A stretch of 64,000 bases of DNA from Dactylosporangium siamense (GTDB taxonomy: Bacteria > Actinomycetota > Actinomycetes > Mycobacteriales > Micromonosporaceae): contig NZ_BONQ01000081.1 of the NCBI RefSeq assembly GCF_016862795.1, positions 186,001 through 250,000 of the forward strand. The letters are read 5' to 3'. Positions within the stretch are counted from its first letter, which is position 1; every line of letters starts with the position of its first letter. The notes below the pieces were generated by a model. That model worked only from the letters and a program-made list of their open reading frames with translations, was not told the DNA's origin and did not search any database. A program made the position numbers and the translations under genes. Below are positions 57,498 to 64,000 of this stretch, piece after piece.

Positions 57498-58530
57498 CCC
57501 GACGGCCGAGCCCGGATCGTGGCTCGGCATGCACATCTTCTACGGCGCCAACGCCCGGCCGATGGTGCTCGAGTGCGTCCGGCCGCTGGTGGACGAGCTG
57601 ACCACCCTGGGCCTGCTGGACTCGTACTTCTACCTGAACTACTGGCAGGAGGGCCCGCACGTCCGGCTGCGCCTCAAGCCCCGCACCGCCGCCGACGAGC
57701 CCGCGGTGCGGGCGGCCGCCGAAGCCGCCGTCCAGCGGTTCCTGGCCGACCGCCCGGCCCTGTACGAGATGAACGCCGGCTTCCGCGGTGAGCTGCACGA
57801 GATGCTGTTCCGCCTGGAATACCCCAACGGTGGTCCGCCGGAGCTGCTCGCCGCCGACGGCACCGCGGCGATGCAGCCCAACAACTCCTTCGCCTACCGG
57901 CCCTACGAGCCGGAGTTCGGCAAGTACGGCGGCGCGCCGGGGGTCGCACTGGCGGAGTGGCACTTCCGCCACTCCAGCGATCTGGTCATCGACCTGGTCG
58001 CGACGATGAACCTGCACCTGCGCCCGGTGGTCCTCGGCATCGCCAGCCAGCTGATGCTGGTGATGGCGGGCACGTTCCTGCCCGGCCGCGACGACCTGGC
58101 CACCTTCTTCGACGCCTACCACCAGTTCTGGCGGCACGCGTTCGGCGGCGCCGGCTTCGTGGACAACATCGACTACGACAGCATGTACGAACGCTCCGCC
58201 GCCGACCTGGACCGGCGCTTCCGGCCCATCCTGACCGCACTGGAGCAGGGCGAGCCGCAGCGGCTGCCGGTGTTCCTGCGCGGCTGGGCCGAGCACGCCG
58301 CGCAGCTTCGCGACCGCGCGTCGGCGCTGGCCGGATCGGGTGCGCTGACCTTCGCCTACCCCGAGGGCGCCGAGCCGGTCACCGTCACCGACCCGCACCA
58401 GGCGCTGATCCGGCTGCTGTCGCCGTACCTGCACATGACCAACAACCGGCTGTACGTCACGCTGCGCGACGAGGCGTACCTGGCGTACCTGATCGGCCGG
58501 GCGCTGCGCGAGACGGTGCCGGCGCGGTGA
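57490..58530 (+). CDS. Thiopeptide-type elimination domain protein (SpaB C-terminal-like)
   Basis: 346 residues from ATG 57490 (frame opens at 57475). Matches the thiopeptide-type bacteriocin biosynthesis family: GSWLGMHIFYGANARPMVLECVRPLV, YFYLNYWQEGPHVRLRLKP (about 45-63) and LLSPYLHMTNNRLYVTLRDE near the end. It should remove glutamate to give dehydroalanine and dehydrobutyrine. In cyclic thiopeptides a second, related protein makes the six-membered ring; only this one is present here. GTGA-type overlap with the next gene. Confidence 0.88.
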   Translation: MSSPTAEPGSWLGMHIFYGANARPMVLECVRPLVDELTTLGLLDSYFYLNYWQEGPHVRLRLKPRTAADEPAVRAAAEAAVQRFLADRPALYEMNAGFRGELHEMLFRLEYPNGGPPELLAADGTAAMQPNNSFAYRPYEPEFGKYGGAPGVALAEWHFRHSSDLVIDLVATMNLHLRPVVLGIASQLMLVMAGTFLPGRDDLATFFDAYHQFWRHAFGGAGFVDNIDYDSMYERSAADLDRRFRPILTALEQGEPQRLPVFLRGWAEHAAQLRDRASALAGSGALTFAYPEGAEPVTVTDPHQALIRLLSPYLHMTNNRLYVTLRDEAYLAYLIGRALRETVPAR

Positions 58531-59702
58531 CCGCCACGACCGGTGTCACCGGCGACCCCCAGGACCTGCTGGACGCGCGCCCGCGAGTGCGGCCCGACCT
58601 GCTGATCTCCGCGGCGATGCGGCGCGGCCCCGCGGAGATCCACCTGGTGAAGATCCGCGGCGGCCAGGTGTTCGAGGTCGCGGCGAAGGAGTGCTTCCTG
58701 ATCCGCCACCTCGACGGGCACCGCTCCGTGGCCGACGTCGGCGACCTGTACGCGGCCCGGTTCGGGCGGCGGCTCGGCCCGGCGCAGTGGTCGCAGCTGC
58801 TGTGGCTGCTGCACCAGCGGGACCTGCTGGCCGCGGACGGCCAGAGCCGGCCCCGGCCGGTGCCCCGGCCGGGACTGCGCCGGCTCGCCGGAGCGTTCCG
58901 GTGGGCGTTCTCGGTGCCGGCCGGCCTCGCCGCCACGGCCGCGCTGCTGGCCCTGTACACCGCCGTCGGGGTGCGGTCACCGCACCTGTGGCAGGCCGCG
59001 CGGCCGGCGCTGCACGACTGGCGTTCGATCGCCGGGGTCGTCGCGGTCTGCTACCTCAGCGCGATGCTGCACGAACTGGCGCACGGCGTCGCCGCCACCC
59101 ACTACGGCTGCGCCGTGGTGCGGATCAACCTGTTCCGGTTGACCTGCCAGGTCGAGGACTACCAGTACCTGCCGGCCCGGGCCCACCGCGTCGCCGTCGC
59201 GGCGGTGGGCGGCGTGCTGAACGCGCTCGTCACGGCGCCCTTCGTCCTGGCCTGGGCGCTGAGCGCACCCGGGTCGGCCGGGCACCGGTTCGCGGCCGCG
59301 GTCGCCCTGGCCGGCACGGCGCAGAGCCTCGTCAACTACGTGCCGATCGCACCGCTGGACGGCTACAAGATGCTCAGCCACCAGCTCGGCATGCTCGCCC
59401 TCGGCCCGGAGAGCCGCCGCTACCTGTGGTCGCGCCCGCACCGGTGGGTGACGCGCCGGGGACCGGTGTACCCCGGCCCGGCCCGGATCGCGCTCGGCCT
59501 GTACGGCACCGCGTGGCACGCGGCCGCGGCGGCCGCCGGCACCACCGCCGCCGTCGCGGGCGGCCGGCTGCTCGAGCCGGCACTCGGCCGGGCCGCCTAC
59601 GCCGCGTCGGCGGCGGCGGTCGTCCTGACGTTCACCCTGTGGCTCGCCAGTCAACCCGGACTACGCCCGGCACGCAGCCGGACCCACCAACCCGTCACAT
59701 GA
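58527..59702 (+). CDS. M50-like membrane protease with N-terminal PqqD/RRE-like domain
   Basis: GTG 58527 overlaps the previous stop; 391 residues. About 28-105 is a small winged-helix (LVKIRGGQVFEVAAKECFLIRHLDGHRSVADVGDLYAARFG) like PqqD, the fold that binds RiPP leaders. A membrane segment (128-147) leads to the active site: H182-E-L-A-H186 and the second metal ligand D278 in PIAPLDGY, as in site-2-type and peptide zinc metalloproteases. Several further membrane spans follow. It is a good candidate for leader removal, or for immunity; no other peptidase is present in the operon. Confidence 0.83.
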   Translation: MTATTGVTGDPQDLLDARPRVRPDLLISAAMRRGPAEIHLVKIRGGQVFEVAAKECFLIRHLDGHRSVADVGDLYAARFGRRLGPAQWSQLLWLLHQRDLLAADGQSRPRPVPRPGLRRLAGAFRWAFSVPAGLAATAALLALYTAVGVRSPHLWQAARPALHDWRSIAGVVAVCYLSAMLHELAHGVAATHYGCAVVRINLFRLTCQVEDYQYLPARAHRVAVAAVGGVLNALVTAPFVLAWALSAPGSAGHRFAAAVALAGTAQSLVNYVPIAPLDGYKMLSHQLGMLALGPESRRYLWSRPHRWVTRRGPVYPGPARIALGLYGTAWHAAAAAAGTTAAVAGGRLLEPALGRAAYAASAAAVVLTFTLWLASQPGLRPARSRTHQPVT

Positions 59703-59713
59703 GAGGCGCGGCG

Positions 59714-60652
59714 TTGAAGACAAAGGCAATGCAGGCAGCGACTTCGCGGACAGCCGCGGAGACAGCCATCGAGGTCGAGCGGCTGCACAAGTCCTACGGC
59801 GCGGTCCAGGCCGTGACCGACGTGTCCCTGACCGTGCCGCGCGGCGAGTTCATCGGGCTGCTCGGGCCCAACGGCGCCGGCAAGACCACCCTCATCGAGA
59901 TGATCGAAGGTCTCCGGGTGCCCGACAGCGGGACGGTGACCGTGCTCGGTCGCCGCCCGTACCCGCGCGATCCGGCGCTCCTGCCGCTGATCGGTGTGCA
60001 GACGCAGAAGTCGGCGTTCTTCCCGCACCTGACCGCCGTCGAGCATCTGGAGACGGTGGCCGCGTTCTACGGCCTCGACCGCGGCGCCGCGCAACGGGCC
60101 CTCGCGCAGGTCGGCCTCACCGACTCGGCCGGCGTCCGGGTGTCGAAGGTGTCCGGCGGGCAGCGGCAGCGCCTCGCGATCGCCACCGCGCTGGTGCACC
60201 AGCCCGAGGTCATCTTCCTCGACGAGCCGACCGGGGCGCTCGACCCGCAGGCCCGCCGCGATCTGTGGACGATGCTGCGGCAGCTCAAGGCGGCCGGCCG
60301 GACCATCGTGTACACCACCCACCACCTCGACGAGGCCGAGGAGCTCTGCGACCGGGTCGCCATCCTGCACCAGGGCCGGATCCTGACGCTCGGCACCCCG
60401 CACGAGCTCATCGGCCGGTCCGGGGTCGGCAGCCGGGTGCTGCTGCCGGCCACGGCGATGTCCGCCGAACAGGCCCGCACCCTGGACGGCGTCGACGACG
60501 CGACCGTCGGCACGGACCTGCTCACCCTGCACACCCGGCACCTGGCCCGGGTCCTGGCGGCCCTGGGCGACCACGGCGGCCTGGACGGCGTCCAGACCAG
60601 GTCGGCCACCCTCGAAGACGCGTACCTGGAACTGATCGGAGCACAGTCGTGA
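59714..60652 (+). CDS. ABC transporter ATP-binding protein (DrrA-like)
   Basis: TTG 59714 has GAGAGG seven bases before; ATG 59699, overlapping the previous stop, is the alternative. About 312 residues. Walker A LGPNGAGKTTLIEMIEG, Q-loop VQTQKSAFFPHLTAVEHLETV, signature VSGGQRQRLAIATALV, Walker B VIFLDEPTGALDP, switch His in YTTHHLDEAEELCD. The C-terminal DrrA-like extension (VLLPATAMSAEQARTLDGVDD) is typical of antibiotic exporters. Pairs with the next permease for export or self-protection from the RiPP. Confidence 0.92.
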   Translation: MKTKAMQAATSRTAAETAIEVERLHKSYGAVQAVTDVSLTVPRGEFIGLLGPNGAGKTTLIEMIEGLRVPDSGTVTVLGRRPYPRDPALLPLIGVQTQKSAFFPHLTAVEHLETVAAFYGLDRGAAQRALAQVGLTDSAGVRVSKVSGGQRQRLAIATALVHQPEVIFLDEPTGALDPQARRDLWTMLRQLKAAGRTIVYTTHHLDEAEELCDRVAILHQGRILTLGTPHELIGRSGVGSRVLLPATAMSAEQARTLDGVDDATVGTDLLTLHTRHLARVLAALGDHGGLDGVQTRSATLEDAYLELIGAQS

Positions 60653-61404
60653 CCGCGTTCGCGGCCCTCACCCGGGCCTCCTTCAAAGCCAACACCCGCG
60701 ACACCGCGACGATCTTCTTCACCTTCGCCTTCCCGCTGATCTTCCTGACCATCTTCGGCCTGATCTTCAAGGGCCAGCGGGTCGAGGAGACCGGCAACGG
60801 CTACATCGACTTCATCGCCCCCGGCGTCCTGGCGTGGGGGCAGGCCAACGCGGCCTCGTTCGGGGTCGCCTTCTCCCTGATGCAGTGGCGCAAGGACGAC
60901 CTGCTGCGCCTGATCCGGCACACTCCCGCCCCGCTGAGCGATGTGGTGCTGGCGCGGCTGGCGATCGCGGTCGGCGTCGGCGTCGCCCAGTGCGTGCTGT
61001 TCATCGGGGTGGCGACCATCCCCCTGTTCGGCATGCACGTGTCCGCGCGCTGGCCGCTCGTGCTGCCCGTGATGCTGCTGGGCATCGCGGCGTTCCTCGG
61101 GCTCGGGCTCATCATCGGTGCCGTGTCGAAGACCCCCGAGGCGGTCAGCGCCATCGGCAACTGCGTCGTGATCCCGATGGCGTTCCTGTCCGGCGCGTTC
61201 ATCCCCGTGGAGCTCATGCCCGCCTGGCTGCAGGACGTGTCGTACACGATGCCGCTGCGCTACCTCCTCGACGGCCTCGTCTACGCCCTGGCCGGCGCGG
61301 GTGAGGCCCGCGACTACTGGATCGCCTGCGGGGTGCTCACCGGTTTCGCCGTGGTGTTCACGGCGATCGGGCTGCGCCTGTTCAAGTGGAGCAACGAGGA
61401 GTGA
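60649..61404 (+). CDS. ABC-2 type transporter permease (DrrB-like)
   Basis: GTG 60649 overlaps the ATPase stop; 251 residues with six membrane segments. Family pattern FFTFAFPLIFLTIFGLIFKG (about 25-44), LRLIRHTPAPLSDVVLARL (about 85-103, the coupling helix of ABC-2 permeases), and FLSGAFIPVELMPAWLQDVSYTMPLRYLLDGL near 184-215. Exporter half for the RiPP. Its 3' end overlaps the second YcaO gene by four bases (GTGA). Confidence 0.9.
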   Translation: MTAFAALTRASFKANTRDTATIFFTFAFPLIFLTIFGLIFKGQRVEETGNGYIDFIAPGVLAWGQANAASFGVAFSLMQWRKDDLLRLIRHTPAPLSDVVLARLAIAVGVGVAQCVLFIGVATIPLFGMHVSARWPLVLPVMLLGIAAFLGLGLIIGAVSKTPEAVSAIGNCVVIPMAFLSGAFIPVELMPAWLQDVSYTMPLRYLLDGLVYALAGAGEARDYWIACGVLTGFAVVFTAIGLRLFKWSNEE

Positions 61405-63344
61405 CGACGTCAGCGACCCGGCCGGCCGCGCAGGCAGCGAACCGGCCGGCAACGACCACGGCCGCGGCGGCCCCGCTCAGCGCCGCCGCGGCCCGGCTCC
61501 GGCGGGCACTCGACGCCCGCTGGCTCGCGGATCCTCGTGACGGTGGGCGGCGACCGGCCGTGGTGACCCTCGGCGCCACCGACCTCACGAACGATCCCGA
61601 CCCGGCCCGCCGGGACGCCAACGTGCACCTGTCCGCGGGCAGCGTCGTCATCGGCCCCTGGGGAGGGCCCGCCGGGCCGGACGGCGCGTGTGGGCACTGC
61701 TTCGGGGTGCGGTGGCAGCGGATGCGCGGGCGCACCGAGCGTGACGCGCTGGAGACCGGCCGGCACCTCACCGCCGTGGGCGACTGGCCGGAGCTGCCGC
61801 CGTACCTCGTCGACGCCGTGTGGCAACTGTTCCGCGCGATCGCCGGCACGCCACCGACGGCCGGCCGCTACCTCGATCCGGACAGCGACGCGCTGGCCCG
61901 GGTCACCTCGCTGGACCTCGCCAGCCTGCGCACGGTGACCGTGCCGCTGCTGCCGGAGCCGCTGTGCCCGAGCTGCGGCCGCGTCGAGACCGACCGCCCG
62001 GCCCGCTGGAGCGCCCTGCAGCCGCGCCCGAAACCGGCACCGGACACCTACCGCCTGCACGACGCGCACGAGTACCGGCTCCCGGTCGGTGCGCTGGTCA
62101 ACCCGGTCAGCGGTGCCATCGGCGCCGGGGCGCTGATGAACCCGGCCATGCCCACGACGTCGCCGGTCACCGGGGGCGTGTTCATCCGCGGCTACGCCGG
62201 CCTGCTCGACGTCGCCTGGAGCGGGCACGCCGCCGGCTTCGGCGACAGCCTGCGGCTGGCCTACCTGGAAGGGCTGGAACGGTACGCGGGCACGCACCGC
62301 CGCCGCGCCGGGCCACCGCTGGTCGCTGCCTACGCCGACGTCGCCGACCGGGCGCTGGACCCGGCCAGCTGCGGCGTCTACCCGGACGAGACCTACGACG
62401 TCGACCCGCTCGTGCAACGCTTCGACCCGACCCGACCGATCCCGTGGGTGTGGGGGCACGTCGTCGGCACCGGCGAACCGATCATGGTGCCGCGGCGGCT
62501 GTGCTTCTACAGCTCCGGGGCACCCCACGACAACTTCGTGCTCAGCTCCTCCAACGGCTGCGCCACCGGCGGCTGCCTGGAGGAGGCCATCCTGTACGGC
62601 CTGCTGGAGCTGATCGAACGCGACGCGTTCCTGCTCGGCTGGTACACCCGGCAGCCGTTGCGCCGCATCGACCTCGACACGTGCGCGAGCACCCACGTCC
62701 GGTCCATGATCGACCGCAGTTCGCTGGCCGGCTACGAGGTGCTCGCGTTCGACAACCGCACCGACCTGACCGTGCCCGTGGTCACGACCCTGGCCGTCCG
62801 GCACGACGGTGGCCCGGGACTGCTCGCCTTCGCGGCGGGCGCGCACCTCGACCCCGCCCGGGCGGTCGCCGCCGCACTGTCCGAGACCCTGTCCTACATC
62901 CCGGTCAAGGCCCGCACGACCCGCCGGCGGCGGGCCCAACTCGACGCGATGGCCGACGACTACACCCTCGTGCAGACCGTGCACGACCACGCCGACCTGT
63001 TCGGCCTGCCGAGGATGCGCGAGCACGCCGCGGACTACCTCGCCGACCGGCCGCTCGAGGCGATGAGCGACGTCTACGGCGCGCCCCGCACCCCGACCCA
63101 TGACCTGCTGCACGACCTGCAGCAGGTGCTGGACGAGCTGCACGCCAAGGGCCTCGACGTCATCGTCGTCGACCAGAGCACCCCCGAGCAGCACGCGATG
63201 GGCCTGCGCACGGTGTGCACGATCGTGCCCGGCCTGCTGCCGATCGACTTCGGGTGGCTGCGGCAGCGGGCGCTGAGCCTGCCCCGGCTGCGGGAGCGGC
63301 TGGCCGGTGCCGAGCCCCGGCTCGTCCCGCACCCGTTTCCGTGA
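61401..63344 (+). CDS. YcaO cyclodehydratase 2
   Basis: GTG 61401; 647 residues. N-terminal zinc ribbon C97-x2-C100 and C189-x2-C192, then a YcaO fold (about 212-647) with intact ATP motifs SLRLAYLEGLERYAG (about 283-297) and EEAILYGLLELIERDAF (E403, E406, R407), and a C-terminus VPHPFP. It parallels YcaO 1 over its whole length, including DVIVVDQ(S/T)TPEQ and GLLPIDFGW, so it arose by duplication. The separate location after the transporter genes suggests a different step or residue class, for example oxazolines from Ser/Thr versus thiazolines from Cys. Confidence 0.92.
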   Translation: MTTSATRPAAQAANRPATTTAAAAPLSAAAARLRRALDARWLADPRDGGRRPAVVTLGATDLTNDPDPARRDANVHLSAGSVVIGPWGGPAGPDGACGHCFGVRWQRMRGRTERDALETGRHLTAVGDWPELPPYLVDAVWQLFRAIAGTPPTAGRYLDPDSDALARVTSLDLASLRTVTVPLLPEPLCPSCGRVETDRPARWSALQPRPKPAPDTYRLHDAHEYRLPVGALVNPVSGAIGAGALMNPAMPTTSPVTGGVFIRGYAGLLDVAWSGHAAGFGDSLRLAYLEGLERYAGTHRRRAGPPLVAAYADVADRALDPASCGVYPDETYDVDPLVQRFDPTRPIPWVWGHVVGTGEPIMVPRRLCFYSSGAPHDNFVLSSSNGCATGGCLEEAILYGLLELIERDAFLLGWYTRQPLRRIDLDTCASTHVRSMIDRSSLAGYEVLAFDNRTDLTVPVVTTLAVRHDGGPGLLAFAAGAHLDPARAVAAALSETLSYIPVKARTTRRRRAQLDAMADDYTLVQTVHDHADLFGLPRMREHAADYLADRPLEAMSDVYGAPRTPTHDLLHDLQQVLDELHAKGLDVIVVDQSTPEQHAMGLRTVCTIVPGLLPIDFGWLRQRALSLPRLRERLAGAEPRLVPHPFP

Positions 63345-63350
63345 CCGGCT

Positions 63351-64000
63351 TCAGTTGGTCGGCGGGGTGGCGTTCGGCCCGGGCAGCCGCTCGCGGCCGA
63401 GCGCGTCCTCGCGGATGCGCTCGCCGTACTGGCCACGGTGCCGGATCGGCCGGCCGACCTCGGCATACTTCTGCTTCGCCCGCTCCAGATGGGTCCGCAC
63501 CGTGCCCGGGGCGATGCCCAGCTGGCGGCCGACCGCGTCCACGGTCATCCCGCGGCCGTACGCCACCAGCACCTCGTGCTCGCGGGGAGTGAGCTCCGGC
63601 CGGTCCGGCCGGTCGTCGCGGCCCAACCAGAACGCGTGTTCCGTCGTCATCGGCGAGTCGCCCCGCGCGACCGCCCGGATGACGTCGGCGAGCGACGTGA
63701 GGTTGGCGGTCTTCGCCACGTAGGCCACCGCGCCGGCCTCGGTCGTCGTCAGGATGTAGGACAGGTCGGGCACCACCGTGATGACGATGACGGTGAAGCC
63801 CGCATTGACCAGCCGCACCACGTTGTCCACCGGGTCGGAGAAGTCCTCCAGGTTGAGGTCCAGCAGCACGATCCGGGCCGAGACGGTCTGGCTGAGGAAG
63901 TCGTCGACCGACGACGCGGTCGCCGCCAGCCGGATGTCGGGCATCCCCGAGATCCAGGTCGCCATGCCCTCCAGGAGCATCCGGTCGTTGTCGATCGCCG
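63351..64000 (-). CDS. LuxR-type response regulator, N-terminus cut by window
   Basis: The frame runs through the right edge; the receiver begins AIDNDRMLLEGM there, so the real start lies outside. Receiver domain: phosphoacceptor D in ARIVLLDLNLEDF, and a Thr/Lys end AYVAKTANLTSL. The C-terminal NarL-type helix-turn-helix is LTPREHEVLVAYGRGMTVDAVGRQLGIAPGTVRTHLERAKQKYAEVGR. The ATG at 63980 is inside the receiver and is not the start. It is convergent with the RiPP operon, six bases away; a histidine kinase, if any, is beyond the edge. Confidence 0.88.
   Translation of the reverse strand, partial: AIDNDRMLLEGMATWISGMPDIRLAATASSVDDFLSQTVSARIVLLDLNLEDFSDPVDNVVRLVNAGFTVIVITVVPDLSYILTTTEAGAVAYVAKTANLTSLADVIRAVARGDSPMTTEHAFWLGRDDRPDRPELTPREHEVLVAYGRGMTVDAVGRQLGIAPGTVRTHLERAKQKYAEVGRPIRHRGQYGERIREDALGRERLPGPNATPPTN

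Noticed and set aside
61410-63332. Minus-strand frame of 640 codons over YcaO 2
   Set aside because: Mirror of YcaO 2 codons, no start signal and no recognisable domain.
63978-63980. ATG as start of the LuxR regulator
   Set aside because: Upstream in-frame residues AIDNDR continue the receiver domain, so the start is beyond the window.

Overview
The window comes from a high-GC actinomycete. GC-rich third codon positions, GTG/TTG starts, large secreted carbohydrases carrying ricin-type lectin modules, and ECF sigma factors with long extracytoplasmic tails suggest a soil or plant-litter member of the Micromonosporaceae. That placement is an inference from gene style; no rRNA or other marker is present. 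No tRNA, rRNA, insertion sequence or CRISPR array was seen.

Layout. 1-10 kb: a miscellany (GrpB-like protein, acyltransferase, MHS-type transporter) and a four-gene minus-strand operon for a lipoprotein plus a MacB/LolD-type ABC system. 10-26.5 kb: a plant cell-wall locus. An ECF sigma factor fused to a transmembrane segment and an AbfB arabinose-binding domain (10062-11642) stands divergent from an operon for a GH43 enzyme with ricin lectin, a GH10-lectin-GH62 bifunctional xylanase/arabinofuranosidase, an SGNH esterase, a GH27 alpha-galactosidase, a second GH43 enzyme and a cytosolic GH51 arabinofuranosidase. A convergent GH10 xylanase and a LacI regulator follow. The long leaders ahead of both xylan units carry LacI-type boxes and CGAAA-N-TTTCG-like palindromes. 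26.5-38.5 kb: a second ECF sigma factor with a membrane tail, a secreted SxxK/SDN serine hydrolase, a SUKH protein, lipoprotein, PspC protein, kinase-like protein, a TetR/oxidoreductase pair and a RidA/XRE-cupin pair, with visible operators. 38.5-45.7 kb: a decayed mannanase, a third ECF sigma factor whose extracellular part is a pectate-lyase-like beta-helix, a convergent secreted PL1 pectate lyase with lectin, a beta-propeller protein and a GH5 mannanase with CBM2.

46.9-64 kb: a RiPP (thiazolylpeptide-like) biosynthetic cluster. A 65-residue precursor ends in a core made almost entirely of Ser and Thr plus Cys-Cys-Gly. A strong hairpin separates it from a SARP regulator and a tightly coupled modification operon: RRE/E1-like partner with a degenerate YcaO-like C-terminal half, a first YcaO cyclodehydratase, a SagB-type dehydrogenase, split LanB dehydratase (glutamylation and elimination proteins), an M50-like membrane protease with an N-terminal PqqD/RRE-like domain, an ABC exporter, and a second intact YcaO. 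A LuxR-type response regulator, cut by the window end, faces the operon.

The most unusual points are (i) the near-homopolymeric RiPP core served by two intact YcaO enzymes and one degenerate copy, and (ii) three homologous sigma factors that appear to carry their own zinc motif, membrane anchor and different extracellular domains, two of them beside enzymes acting on the matching polysaccharide.
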